Below are positions 44,081 to 52,860 of a stretch of DNA of 64,000 nucleotides, piece by piece (positions within the stretch are counted from its first letter, which is position 1; each line of letters begins with the position of its first letter). Source of the stretch: Plantactinospora mayteni (GTDB lineage Bacteria > Actinomycetota > Actinomycetes > Mycobacteriales > Micromonosporaceae); contig NZ_BONX01000010.1 in assembly GCF_016862935.1 (NCBI RefSeq), positions 1-64,000 of the forward strand, written 5' to 3'. The notes below the pieces were generated by a model. The model searched no databases and was not told the origin of the DNA. It was given only the letters and a program-made list of their open reading frames with translations. The position numbers were made by a program, and so were the translations under genes.

Positions 44081-44832
44081 GCCTGCGGATCCTGGCCGTC
44101 ACGACCGGCCGCATCCTGCGCCAACTGCGGCACGACCGGCGTACGGTGGCGATGCTGCTGGTGGTGCCGGTGGTGCTGCTCACGCTCCTCTACTACATGT
44201 TCGGCGACCAGCCCGCGCCGCCGGGACAGCCGGGCGTCTTCGACCGGATCGCGCTGGTCATGCTGGGCGTCTTCCCGTTCGTGATCATGTTCCTGGTCAC
44301 CAGCATCGCGATGCTCCGCGAGCGCACCTCCGGCACGCTGGAACGGCTGCTCACCACCCCGCTGGGCAAGCTGGATCTGCTCTTCGGCTACGGCCTCGCG
44401 TTCGGGCTGGCCGCCGCGGTCCAGGCCGGCGTCGCGGCCGGTGCGGCGTACTGGCTGTTCGACCTCTCGACCGCCGGCAACGCCGGGCTGGTGGTGCTGA
44501 TCGCGGTGGTCAACGCCGTACTCGGGGTGGCGTTGGGACTCTTCTGTAGCGCCTTCGCCCAGACCGAGTTCCAGGCCGTACAGTTCATGCCGGTCGTGGT
44601 GATCCCGCAGATCCTGCTGTGCGGTCTGTTCGTCGCCCGGGACCAGATGGCCGGCTGGCTACAGGCGATCAGCAACGCGCTGCCTCTGTCGTACGCGGTC
44701 GAGGCGCTTCAGCAGGTCGGCGCGCACGCCGAGCCGACCGGCACGATGTGGCGGGACGTGGCGGTGGTCTCCGGGGCGGTGGTCGTGGCCCTGGTGCTCG
44801 CCGCGGCCACGCTGCGGCGGCGTACCGGCTGA
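44077..44832 (+). CDS. ABC transporter permease, ABC-2 type
   Basis: A 251-residue membrane protein with six segments, such as VAMLLVVPVVLLTLLYYMFG, ALVMLGVFPFVIMFLVTSIA and VVVLIAVVNAVLGVALGLF. The ABC-2 signature appears in RERTSGTLERLLTTPLGKLDL and the late QFMPVVVIPQILLCGLF. It is the partner of the preceding ATPase and is translationally coupled to it. The pair resembles DrrAB-type exporters; the substrate is not evident. Confidence 0.92.
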   Translation: MSLRILAVTTGRILRQLRHDRRTVAMLLVVPVVLLTLLYYMFGDQPAPPGQPGVFDRIALVMLGVFPFVIMFLVTSIAMLRERTSGTLERLLTTPLGKLDLLFGYGLAFGLAAAVQAGVAAGAAYWLFDLSTAGNAGLVVLIAVVNAVLGVALGLFCSAFAQTEFQAVQFMPVVVIPQILLCGLFVARDQMAGWLQAISNALPLSYAVEALQQVGAHAEPTGTMWRDVAVVSGAVVVALVLAAATLRRRTG

Positions 44833-44907
44833 CGGTCCGCGTCGCCGGTCGGCGCCCCGCGCGGGCGGCGCCGACCGGCAGCGGAGGAAACGAGCACGAG
44901 GACGGCG

Positions 44908-45546
44908 ATGGCACGACGGAGCGGACGGCGACCGGGCAACCCCGACACCCGGGAGGGGATCCTGAAAGCCGCCCGGGAGGCGTTCGCCGAGCGCGGCTTC
45001 GACCACACCTCGATCCGGGCCATCGCGACCAGCGCCGGCGTCGACCCGGCCCTGGTCCACCACTACTTCGGCACCAAGGACCAGCTCTTCCTGGCCACCA
45101 TCGACATCCCGTTCGACCCGCAGGAGCTGCTGCCGCAGATCGCCGCCGGCGGACTCGACGGGGTCGGCGAACGGCTGGTCCGGACGTTCCTCCGGGTCTG
45201 GGACTCCCCCGCCGGTACGGCCGCGGTGGCGCTGTTCCGGTCGGCGATGAACAACGAGTGGACCGCCCGGCTGCTCCGGGAGTTCCTGGAGACCCAGGTG
45301 CTCCGCCGGGCGACCGGGCTGCTCGAGATCGACCCGGCCGAGGCGCCGCTGCGCTCGTCGCTGGTCGCCACCCAGATGGCCGGCCTGGTCATGGTCAGAT
45401 ACATCCTCCGGCTGGAGCCGCTCGCCTCGGCGCCGCCGGACGTGGTGGTCGCGGCGGTCGGGCCGAACGTGCAGCGCTATCTGACCGGGGACCTCACCCG
45501 GCTCACCGGCCGGCCGCCCGATCCCGGCCCGCCGCGCGAGCCGTAG
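44908..45546 (+). CDS. TetR-family repressor
   Basis: A 212-residue regulator with the TetR helix-turn-helix at residues 17-60: ILKAAREAFAERGFDHTSIR, then IATSAGVDPALVHHYFGTKD. The C-terminal part is the ligand-binding, dimer-forming helical domain of the TetR_C type with FLRVWDSP and RYILRLEPLAS. It is the third gene of the ABC operon, 75 bp after the permease, with GGAGGAAACGAG upstream. It most likely represses the operon through the inverted repeat at 43270-43283 and is released by the exported compound. Confidence 0.92.
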   Translation: MARRSGRRPGNPDTREGILKAAREAFAERGFDHTSIRAIATSAGVDPALVHHYFGTKDQLFLATIDIPFDPQELLPQIAAGGLDGVGERLVRTFLRVWDSPAGTAAVALFRSAMNNEWTARLLREFLETQVLRRATGLLEIDPAEAPLRSSLVATQMAGLVMVRYILRLEPLASAPPDVVVAAVGPNVQRYLTGDLTRLTGRPPDPGPPREP

Positions 45547-45569
45547 CGGCCCACCGCGCGAACCGTAAG

Positions 45570-46382
45570 CTACCGGTCCGACCAGACCTGGTCGGGCGAG
45601 CTGGCCACCGGCCACTCCTGGTCCGGGCGCTGCGGCTGGTGCCGCCGCCGGCAGAGCACCGGGTGCAGCAGTTCGGCCAGTTCCGCCTGGCCGGCGAGCG
45701 GGCGGGGGAAGGCGAGCCGGGCCCGGCAGCGGGTACCGCGTCCGCCGAGCGACACCACCATGCCGTACCGGTCCAGCCGGACCACCCGGGGCGGCGGCTC
45801 GTCCGCACCGTCCGGCGGTACGAGGTCGCCGAGCTGGCGCCGGAGGAAGGCGGTGATCTCCGGGCCGTGGTGGTCCGTGAGGTCGGCGAGCAGGTCCCGC
45901 TCCCGCTCGTGCAGCGGGTCCGGCTCGGCGGCGGCGTACTCGGCCAGCTCGATCTGCCGTACCGTCCCGGCACGCTCCAGCCGGATCTCCGCCGGCTCGA
46001 ATCGATAGAGCGTGCAGCCCCGGCCGACGTCCAGCAGGTCTCCGGTCGGCACCACCTCGGCGAAGTCGACGGCCGCCTGCCGTGCCTCGACCCCGGTCAG
46101 CGGCTCCGGCCAGCCGGAGATCCAGACCCGGCCGAGCGGCGGCGCCCCGGCGGCCGGCGGCAGGTCGCGGACGTCGAGCACCAGCGCCGTGCCCCGGCTG
46201 GCCCGGGTCGGTCGGAGTGCCGCGGCCAGATCGCTGACGATCGAGACGAGCAGCAGTACCCGGCCGGACGGGTCGGTGGCGTGCCGGACCTGGTGCGGCC
46301 CGGGCCGGTACGCGACCTGGGCGGTGCCGGGGAGCCGACCGGCGGCCAGGGTACGGGCCACCTCCGCGGAGCTGGGCTGCAT
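45570..46382 (-). CDS. DUF2470 protein, heme/iron-associated
   Basis: A 270-residue soluble protein. The N-terminal half has the split-barrel flavin/heme-binding look of HugZ-like proteins (RVLLLVSIVSDLAAALRPTR; TALVLDVRDLPPAAG; GRVWISGWPEP). The C-terminal half is a DUF2470 domain (AEPDPLHERERDLLADLTDH, RVVRLDRYGMVVSLGGRG, CRARLAFPRPLAGQAELAEL). This domain is found in heme-degrading HugZ proteins and in iron-regulated actinobacterial proteins. An iron-box palindrome lies 19 bp upstream of its start, supporting expression under iron shortage. It is convergent with the tetR gene and separated by 23 bp. Confidence 0.85.
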   Translation of the reverse strand: MQPSSAEVARTLAAGRLPGTAQVAYRPGPHQVRHATDPSGRVLLLVSIVSDLAAALRPTRASRGTALVLDVRDLPPAAGAPPLGRVWISGWPEPLTGVEARQAAVDFAEVVPTGDLLDVGRGCTLYRFEPAEIRLERAGTVRQIELAEYAAAEPDPLHERERDLLADLTDHHGPEITAFLRRQLGDLVPPDGADEPPPRVVRLDRYGMVVSLGGRGTRCRARLAFPRPLAGQAELAELLHPVLCRRRHQPQRPDQEWPVASSPDQVWSDR

Positions 46383-46400
46383 GACGTCGACCTCCAGCAG

Positions 46401-46435
46401 AAGTTAGCCTGACCTTAGTAAGGGCAGGCTAACTT
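46401..46435. promoter_or_regulatory. 35-bp DtxR/IdeR-type iron-box palindrome
   Basis: AAGTTAGCCTGACCTTA (46401-46417) and its complement at 46419-46435 match at 16 of 17 positions around a single central G. Each strand holds a TAAGG-x-CAGGCTAACTT stretch that aligns with 14 of 19 bases of the iron box TTAGGTTAGGCTAACCTAA, so two overlapping boxes are present. It sits 19 bp before the DUF2470 start on the minus strand. Occupancy by a DtxR-type repressor with Fe(II) would block that promoter. Confidence 0.7.
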
Positions 46436-46483
46436 ATCGCGCGGTCGACGTCTATCTCGTCGCCGTCACCGCCACCCGCGCCC

Positions 46484-48274
46484 TCACCGGGTCTGTTCCA
46501 GCCAGGAGGCGTAGAGCAGGCCGTAGACCGACTGCGGATCGCTGACCAGTTCCTCATGCGGACCGCGCTGCACGATCCGGCCCCGGTCCACCACGATCAC
46601 CTCGTCGGCGGCCTGCGCGGTGGAGAGCCGGTGCGCGATGGCCACCGTGGTCCGGCCCCGGGTCACCGCGTCCAGGGTGCGTTGCAGGCGTACCTCGGTG
46701 GCCGGGTCGACCGCACTGGTCGCCTCGTCCAGCACCAGCAGGTCCGGGTCGGCCACGTACGCCCGGGCCAGCGCGACCAACTGCCGCTCGCCCACGCTGA
46801 GCGCCTCCCCGCGCTCACCCACCGGCGTCGCCAGCCCGAACGGCAGCCCCTCCACCCAGTCGCCGAGACCGAGCTCGGTGAAGGCCAGCGCCAGTTCGTC
46901 GTCGGTCAGCTCCGGCCGGCCGAACCGGACGTTCTCCGCCACGGTCGAGTCGAAGAGGAAACCGTCCTGCGGCACCATCACCACCCGGGAGCGCAGCGAG
47001 CCGAACCGGACCCGGTCCAGTGGTACCCCGGAGAGCAGCACCGCCCCGGCGGACGGGTCCATCAGCCGGGTCAGCAGCTTCGCGAAGGTGGTCTTGCCGC
47101 TGCCGGTCTCGCCCACCACCGCGACCCGGGTCTTGGCCGGGATGTCCACCGTGACGTCGACCAGCACCGGCGGGCCGCCGGGATAGCCGTAGCCGACATC
47201 GGCGAAGCGGATGTCGATCGGCCCGGCCGGCAGGTCGACGCCCTGCTCGCCCGGGTCCGCCACGTCCGGCGCCACGTCGAGTACGTCCAGCACCCGCCGC
47301 CAGCCCGCCACCGCGTTCTGCGCCTCGTTCAGCACCTCGGTGGCGATCTGGACCGGCTGGATGAAGAGGGTGACCAGGAAGAGGAAGGCGGTGAGTTCGC
47401 CGATGCCGAGCGTTCCGTCGACACCCAGCCTGACGCCGAGCACCACCACCCCGGCCAGGGCCAGCCCGGCGGCGATCTCGCCGGTCGAGAAGCTGATCAC
47501 GCTGGTCCGGATCGCCCGCTGCTGGGCCCGGCGCTGCGCGTCGATGGTCCGGTCCAGCCGCTCGGCGGTCCGGCCGGCGACCCCGTACGCCCGGATCACC
47601 GGGGCGCCCACCACGCTCTCCGAGACCGCGGCCAGCATCGCGCCGAGCCGCTGCCGGACCACCCCGTACGCGGCGGCGAGCCGCTTCTGGAAGATCCGGA
47701 TCACCGCCAGGGCGGGGATGAACGCGCCGAACACCACCAGGGTCAACTGCCAGGAGTAGACCGCCATCACCACGGTGGTCACCACCACCTGGCCGAGGTT
47801 GATCAGGAGGATCACCCCGCCCCACTGGAGGAACTGGGTGATCTGGTCCACGTCGCTGGTGACCCGGGAGACCAGCGAGCCGCGCCGCTCCGCCTGCTGG
47901 TGCAGCATCGACAGGTCGTGCACGTGCCGGAAGGCCCGTACCCGTACCCCGGCCAGCGCCGTCTCGCTGACCGTGAAGAGCCGGCGCATCATCAGGTACC
48001 CGCAGATCGTGGTCAGCACCAGCACGGCGGCGGTGGCCGCCACCACCACGCCGACCACCCCGAGGTCCGGGCCGCCCGGTGCGCGCAGCCCCCGGTCGAT
48101 GCCCTGCTGGATCGCCACCGGTACGGCGGCCCGGCCGACCATCGAGACCAGGGCCAGCCCGAGGGTGCCGGCCAGTCCGGTACGCAGTTCCGGGGAGAGC
48201 GCCAGCCCTCGCCGGAAGGTTCCCCAGGCGCTCTCGGCCCGCTCGGGTACCGCCCCGGCCGTGGTCGTGCTCAC
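46484..48274 (-). CDS. ABC exporter subunit B (TMD-NBD)
   Basis: A 596-residue half-transporter. Six membrane helices cover about 30-330, followed by an NBD with Walker A GETGSGKTTF, Walker B LLVLDEATSAVD, with the catalytic Glu, and H-loop VAIAHRLST. The signature is altered to LSVGERQ instead of LSGGQ. It overlaps the upstream partner gene (48271-50319) by GTGA, so a heterodimer is expected. In it, the Walker motifs of this subunit and the intact signature of the partner form the active ATP site. Type IV exporters of this kind move drugs, lipids or peptides outward. Confidence 0.92.
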   Translation of the reverse strand: MSTTTAGAVPERAESAWGTFRRGLALSPELRTGLAGTLGLALVSMVGRAAVPVAIQQGIDRGLRAPGGPDLGVVGVVVAATAAVLVLTTICGYLMMRRLFTVSETALAGVRVRAFRHVHDLSMLHQQAERRGSLVSRVTSDVDQITQFLQWGGVILLINLGQVVVTTVVMAVYSWQLTLVVFGAFIPALAVIRIFQKRLAAAYGVVRQRLGAMLAAVSESVVGAPVIRAYGVAGRTAERLDRTIDAQRRAQQRAIRTSVISFSTGEIAAGLALAGVVVLGVRLGVDGTLGIGELTAFLFLVTLFIQPVQIATEVLNEAQNAVAGWRRVLDVLDVAPDVADPGEQGVDLPAGPIDIRFADVGYGYPGGPPVLVDVTVDIPAKTRVAVVGETGSGKTTFAKLLTRLMDPSAGAVLLSGVPLDRVRFGSLRSRVVMVPQDGFLFDSTVAENVRFGRPELTDDELALAFTELGLGDWVEGLPFGLATPVGERGEALSVGERQLVALARAYVADPDLLVLDEATSAVDPATEVRLQRTLDAVTRGRTTVAIAHRLSTAQAADEVIVVDRGRIVQRGPHEELVSDPQSVYGLLYASWLEQTR

Positions 48275-50319
48275 GCGTCCACCTCTTCGCCTCGCCGGGT
48301 CGCCGGATCCTCGTACGCCCGTTCCCGCTCCCGCTCCCGCTCCGCCTCGGCCCGCTCGTACGCGGTGACCAGCGCCGCGTACCCCGGCGTGGTGCGCAGC
48401 AGCGTGGCGTGGGTACCCCGGCCGACCACCCGGCCGTGCTCGACGTAGACCACCTCGTCGGCGAGCGCGATCGTCGCCCGCCGGTACGCCACCACCAGGA
48501 TCGAGGCCCGAGATTCCGGCGGACCGGCCGGGTCGGTCGACTCCGCTCGCTCACCCCGGAGCGCGGCCAGGATCGCCGCCTCGACCCTCGGGTCGACGGC
48601 GCTGGTGGCGTCGTCCAGCACCAGCAGCCGGGGCCGGCCGGCCAGCGCCCGGGCCAGGGTGAGTCGCTGCCGCTGGCCGCCGGAGAGCGCCGCGCCCCGC
48701 TCCCCGACCATGGTGTCCAACGCGTCCGGCAGCGCCGCCACGAAGCCGTCCGCCTCGGCCAGCCGCAGCGCCGCCCAGACGTCGTCGTCGGTGATGCCGT
48801 CCCGGCCGAGGGTGATGTTCTCCCGGATGGTGTCGTCGAAGACGAACGGCACCTGGGCGACCAGCGCGGTGGTACCGGCGAGCGAGGCGGCGGTCAGCGC
48901 GCGCACGTCGACCTCGTCCAGGGTCACCGTGCCGGCGTCCGGGTCGACCAGCCGTACCGCGAGGGAGACGATCGTGGACTTGCCGGATCCGGTGGGCCCG
49001 ACCAGTGCCACCGTACGGCCGGCCGGAACGGTGAACGAGACGTCGTGCAGTACCGGCACCGACCCGGGTGCCGGCGGCTCGGCCGGAGCCGGTTCGGTCG
49101 GCGCGGTGGCCGGTTCGGTCGGCGCGGTGGCCGGTTCGGTCGGCGGTGGTACCCCGATCGGCCGCGCCGCCGTCTCCGGCTCCTCGGTGGCCAGGCCCGG
49201 CTCGGCGGGGGCGGTGGCCGGCGGCGGTTCGGCGGGGGCGTACCCGAAGGTGACCCGGTCGAGCACGAGAGTGGCCGGGCGGCCGTCCCGGCGGTCCAGC
49301 GTGGTGTCGCCGTACGGCATCTCGCCGGTGGCGGTGAGCACGGACTGCAACCGGTCCCAGCCGGCGACACTGCGCGGCAGTTCGGCGAGGACCCAGCCGA
49401 TCGCCCGGACCGGGAACGCCAGCACGGTGAAGAGGAACGCCACGCTGACCAGTTCGGTGATGGTGACCGCGCCCTGGTTCAACCGGGCCGCGCCGACCAG
49501 CAGCACGGCCAGGGTGCCGAGGCTGGGCAGCGTCTCCAGCATCGGGTCGAAGACGCCACGGAGCCGGCCGACCGAGATCAGCGCGTCCCGCAGCTCGCCG
49601 GCCCGGGCCGCGAACCGGGCCGTCTCCCGGGCCTCCTGGCCCATGGTCTTGACCACCAGCGCACCGTCGAAACTCTCGTGCGCGATCGCACTGACCTCGG
49701 CGCGCATCTGCTGGGCCCGGGCCTGCCGGGGCGCCATGCGTCGGGAGTAGACGACGTTCAGGGCGAACAACGCGGGGAAGATGGCCACGCCGACCATCGC
49801 GAGCACCCAGTCGGTGACGAAGAGCGAGCCCATCGCCGCGACCAGCATCACCAGGGTGCCGACCGCGAACGGCAGCGGCGCGATCGGGAACCAGGCCGCC
49901 TCGACATCGGAGTTCGCGTTGGAGAGCAGGGTGCCGGTGGCGTGCCGGTGGTGCCAGGACAGTGGCAGTTCCAGGTAGCGGCGGGTGATCCGGCGCCGGT
50001 AGCTGGCCTGCAACCGGTACTGCATGAATCCGGCGCCGATCCGGCGGCCGAACATCCCGAGTACCCGGCCGAGGCTGACCGCGAGCAGCGCGGCGGCGCC
50101 GAGCAGTACCGCGGCCAGGTCGGCCCGGCCGCTCTCCAGCGACGGCACCACCACGTTGCCGACGACGGCGCCGACCACGTACGCGCTGGCGATGATCAAC
50201 AGGCTGTAGAGGATGCTGCCACCGACCGCGACCGCGAAGATCCGTGGCTCGTCCCGGATCGCGTAGCCGAGGACCCTGATCCCCCGGATGAGAATGTCCC
50301 GGCTTGTCTTGCCCGCCAC
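48271..50319 (-). CDS. ABC exporter subunit A (degenerate NBD)
   Basis: A 682-residue half-transporter. The transmembrane domain covers about 20-320 (ILYSLLIIASAYVVGAVVGN; LAFPVRAIGWVLAELP). A Pro/Glu/Ala/Thr-rich stretch of about 65 residues (PTEPATA repeats) interrupts the first strands of the NBD. The NBD has Walker A GPTGSGKST and a canonical LSGGQRQR, but Walker B ends in LLVLDDATSAVD (Asp for catalytic Glu) and the H-loop reads VVAYRR (Tyr for His). The ATP site built on this subunit should therefore bind but hydrolyse poorly, as in TM287/288- or BmrCD-like heterodimers. It is the first gene of the pair. Confidence 0.92.
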   Translation of the reverse strand: MAGKTSRDILIRGIRVLGYAIRDEPRIFAVAVGGSILYSLLIIASAYVVGAVVGNVVVPSLESGRADLAAVLLGAAALLAVSLGRVLGMFGRRIGAGFMQYRLQASYRRRITRRYLELPLSWHHRHATGTLLSNANSDVEAAWFPIAPLPFAVGTLVMLVAAMGSLFVTDWVLAMVGVAIFPALFALNVVYSRRMAPRQARAQQMRAEVSAIAHESFDGALVVKTMGQEARETARFAARAGELRDALISVGRLRGVFDPMLETLPSLGTLAVLLVGAARLNQGAVTITELVSVAFLFTVLAFPVRAIGWVLAELPRSVAGWDRLQSVLTATGEMPYGDTTLDRRDGRPATLVLDRVTFGYAPAEPPPATAPAEPGLATEEPETAARPIGVPPPTEPATAPTEPATAPTEPAPAEPPAPGSVPVLHDVSFTVPAGRTVALVGPTGSGKSTIVSLAVRLVDPDAGTVTLDEVDVRALTAASLAGTTALVAQVPFVFDDTIRENITLGRDGITDDDVWAALRLAEADGFVAALPDALDTMVGERGAALSGGQRQRLTLARALAGRPRLLVLDDATSAVDPRVEAAILAALRGERAESTDPAGPPESRASILVVAYRRATIALADEVVYVEHGRVVGRGTHATLLRTTPGYAALVTAYERAEAERERERERAYEDPATRRGEEVDA
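49089..49149. repeat. 21-bp tandem repeat in the ABC subunit A gene
   Basis: CCGGTTCGGTCGGCGCGGTGG occurs perfectly at 49089-49109 and 49110-49130, with a partial third copy to 49149. It encodes the PTEPATA heptapeptides in the linker between membrane domain and ATPase. The period of seven codons keeps the frame. Confidence 0.8.
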
Positions 50320-50514
50320 GCTGTCCCCCGCCGTAAGCCACCTGCGTCCAGCTCATCCTTACTGATCAGGGGAAGGGATGACGAACCGATTGGCGTGGGT
50401 GATACCGACTAGGCCCTGATTGTGTCTGCTGTCACAGCCTGTCCCACCACGCAGAACCGGGTGCGGAACGAAGGTCGGCCGGGCCGTGACGCGCCGGTCG
50501 GCCGGATCAGGATT

Positions 50515-50520
50515 TACGAT
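50515..50520 (+). promoter_or_regulatory. Candidate -10 of a leaderless transcript
   Basis: TACGAT ends 6 nt before the ATG at 50527, with no ribosome binding site between. TAnnnT at this distance is the usual mark of leaderless actinobacterial mRNAs. No good -35 is seen. The divergent spacer (50320-50526) also serves the ABC exporter pair. Confidence 0.4.
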
Positions 50521-50526
50521 CAAGAC

Positions 50527-51156
50527 ATGCCCCGCTACGCGGACACGGAGCGACAGTCGTTGGCCGATCTCCTCCTGGCGATCGGGCCGGACGCGCCCAC
50601 GATCATCCCGGAGTGGGCCGCCCGGGATCTCGCCGCCCACCTGGTGGTCCGGGAACGCCGCCCGGACGCGGCGGCCGGACTCGTGCTCCCGCCGCTGCGG
50701 CGGCACGGGGCCCGGGTCCAGGCGGCGGTGGCCGGCCAGCCGTACCCGGCCCTGGTCGACCTGGTCCGGCACCCGCCCCGGTGGAACCCGATGACGCTGC
50801 CGCCGGTCGACGAGCTGGCGAACCTGGTCGAGTTCTTCGTGCACCACGAGGACGTCCGGCGGGCCCGGCCCGACTGGCAGCCCCGGGAACTTCCGGCCGG
50901 GCAGCAGGCCGCGCTCTGGAAGCGCGTTCCGGCGATGGCCCGGATGTCGCTGCGCCGGTTTCCGGCCGCCCTGCTGGTCCAGGCGCCGGAGCACGGCGAG
51001 ACCACCGCCGGAGCCGGCGGCGAGCAGGTCCGGATGGTCGGAGCACCCGGCGAGCTGATCATGTTCCTGTTCGGCCGCCAGCGCGCCGCCCGGGTGCAAC
51101 TGGTCGGTCCACCCGCGCTCACCGAGCGGTTGCGGACCACGAAACTCGGACTCTGA
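50527..51156 (+). CDS. TIGR03085-type (maleylpyruvate isomerase-like) protein
   Basis: A 209-residue protein of the DinB-like, maleylpyruvate isomerase N-terminal group. It starts RYADTERQSLADLLLAIGPD and has EWAARDLAAHLVVRERRPD, with the conserved His of the metal site, and NLVEFFVHHEDVRRARPDWQ with two more. These form the His triad of a four-helix metal-binding fold. Family members act as thiol-dependent (mycothiol) isomerases or transferases, but this subgroup has no assigned reaction. The terpene synthase gene starts 20 bp after its stop, so the two are co-transcribed. Confidence 0.85.
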   Translation: MPRYADTERQSLADLLLAIGPDAPTIIPEWAARDLAAHLVVRERRPDAAAGLVLPPLRRHGARVQAAVAGQPYPALVDLVRHPPRWNPMTLPPVDELANLVEFFVHHEDVRRARPDWQPRELPAGQQAALWKRVPAMARMSLRRFPAALLVQAPEHGETTAGAGGEQVRMVGAPGELIMFLFGRQRAARVQLVGPPALTERLRTTKLGL

Positions 51157-51175
51157 CCTCGGCGGCGGGCCGGAC

Positions 51176-52135
51176 GTGCCGATGCGCGCCTTCGCCCTGG
51201 CGTCCCTGACCCGGCCGCCCTTTCCGGAACGGGTCAGCGCACACGTCGGGCAGGTCGGGCCGGAGTCCACCCGGTGGGCCACCGAACTCGGCCTGGTCGG
51301 CAGCCCCGCCACGGCCCGCCGGCTGGACCGGGCGAACGCGGCCGAACTGGCCGGCCGGACCTGTCCGGACGCCCGACCCGAGCAGCTCCGACTCCTCGCC
51401 GACCTCTTCACCTGGCTGTTCACCTTCGACGACCGCTGCGACGACGACGGCCTGGGCGACGACCCGGCCCGGCTCGCCCCGGTCGTCGGACAACTGCTCG
51501 ACGTCCTCGACCTGCGCGGCGGGCCGGCCCCGCCGGGCTCGGCCGCCGCCGCCGGCCCGACCGCCGCCGCCCTGCACGACCTCTGCCGACGGGTACGCGC
51601 GCACGGCCCGCCCCGGCTGCTGCTCCGGTTCGCCGCCCAGATGCGGGACTACCTGCTGGCGCTGCTCTGGGAGGCGGCGAACCGGGAACGGGATCGGGTA
51701 CCGGCGGTCGCCGAGTACCTCCAGATGCGCCGGCACACCGGTGGGGTACGCCCCAGCTTCACCCTGACCGACCTGGCGTACGGCGGACTGGCCGAGGCGA
51801 TCTGTCAGGCCGACCTCGACGCGTCCCACCTCGACGACCTCGCCACCGACCTGGTCTGCTGGTGCAACGACGTCTTCTCGTACGCCAAGGAGCGCCGGCA
51901 GGGCCGGGACGGGCACAACCTGATCGTCGTACTGGCCCGGGAGGCGGGACGGGAGGAGCGGGCCGGCCTCCTCGACGCGGCCCACCGGTTCAACGCCGGG
52001 CTGCGGGCGTACCTGAGGCTGGAGTCCGAGCTGCTGGCCGGCGGCGACCCCGACACCCTCCGGTTCGTCAACGCCCGCCGGGCCTGGATCCGGGGCAGCT
52101 ACGACTGGTCGCTCGGGGCGGGCCGCTACCACTGA
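51176..52135 (+). CDS. Class I terpene synthase
   Basis: A 319-residue terpene cyclase. The first metal motif is FDDRCDDD (Asp85, Asp86, Asp89, Asp90), and the NSE triad is NDVFSYAKE (Asn231, Ser235, Glu239). The C-terminal RY pair that contacts diphosphate is in GAGRYH. FLVNARRAW-type helix residues and WIRGSYDWS precede it. All residues needed for Mg-dependent ionisation are present, so it should cyclise a prenyl diphosphate, most likely FPP or GPP; the product cannot be predicted. The start is GTG 51176 or ATG 51182. No P450, prenyltransferase or methyltransferase adjoins it, so the cluster is minimal: this gene and the TIGR03085-type gene. Confidence 0.9.
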   Translation: MPMRAFALASLTRPPFPERVSAHVGQVGPESTRWATELGLVGSPATARRLDRANAAELAGRTCPDARPEQLRLLADLFTWLFTFDDRCDDDGLGDDPARLAPVVGQLLDVLDLRGGPAPPGSAAAAGPTAAALHDLCRRVRAHGPPRLLLRFAAQMRDYLLALLWEAANRERDRVPAVAEYLQMRRHTGGVRPSFTLTDLAYGGLAEAICQADLDASHLDDLATDLVCWCNDVFSYAKERRQGRDGHNLIVVLAREAGREERAGLLDAAHRFNAGLRAYLRLESELLAGGDPDTLRFVNARRAWIRGSYDWSLGAGRYH

Positions 52136-52190
52136 CCCGCTCCGCGCCACGGGGGTCGACCGGCCCGGGCCGCCGTGCGGCCGGCCGGGC

Positions 52191-52712
52191 TCAGTCGTCG
52201 TCGCCGTGTGACTTCCAGCTCGGTACCGGCTTGCCGGCCACGCACTCGACCTCGACCTCGATCCGCCCGCCCGAGCCGTGGAAGGTCACCTCGGCGTCGT
52301 CGTCCGGGCCGCGCTCGACCTCGCCGACCCGGTAGCCCTGGGCCGGGGTCCAGGCGGTCAGCCACACCTGCCGGCCGGCGCACTCGGCCAGCACCGTACC
52401 CCCGGGGGTGGAGACCAGCCGGCGCGAGTCGTCGGTGCCGGCCGGCGAGCCCGGCGGGACGGCGGAGGGGGTCGGCGCCGCGCTGGCGGTGCCGCCGGTC
52501 GGCGTCGGACCGCCCGGCGGGACGGCGCCCGAGGTGGCCGGCGGCGGGGTGGCGGCGGCCAGCGCCCGGGCCACCTCGTCCGGGCTGCGCAGCTCACCCG
52601 CCGGCCCGGTCAGCCCGGCCCCGATCACCTGTACGGCCGCCAGCCCGGTGCCGGTGGCGACCAGCGCGGCGAGCAGCCAACCGGCCACGGCGAGCAGGGT
52701 ACGTCGACGCAT
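52191..52712 (-). CDS. Hypothetical exported or membrane-anchored protein
   Basis: A 173-residue protein with an N-terminal hydrophobic segment (RRRTLLAVAGWLLAALVATG) that is a signal peptide or anchor. Then comes a Pro/Ala/Thr/Gly-rich linker (about 55-95) and a C-terminal domain of about 75 residues (LVSTPGGTVLAECAGRQVWL; EVTFHGSGGRIEVEVECVAG) with two cysteines that could form a disulfide outside the cell. The tail ends in acidic residues (SHGDDD). It is divergent from the two-component system across 148 bp, and resembles the PepSY protein downstream of that system in its anchor-linker-acidic-tail plan. No named family is recognised. Confidence 0.75.
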   Translation of the reverse strand: MRRRTLLAVAGWLLAALVATGTGLAAVQVIGAGLTGPAGELRSPDEVARALAAATPPPATSGAVPPGGPTPTGGTASAAPTPSAVPPGSPAGTDDSRRLVSTPGGTVLAECAGRQVWLTAWTPAQGYRVGEVERGPDDDAEVTFHGSGGRIEVEVECVAGKPVPSWKSHGDDD

Positions 52713-52860
52713 GCTCCGATGATGCCCGCCGCCGGGTTAAGGCCGGCGCCGGTGGACCCTAAGGAACAGTTAACGGACCCGGTCCGCCGGCCCCGCGCGG
52801 GGACGGTCGTGGTCAGCGGGGCTGCCGCCAGCGGGTACCGGTGGGCGTTTCCGGGTTACC

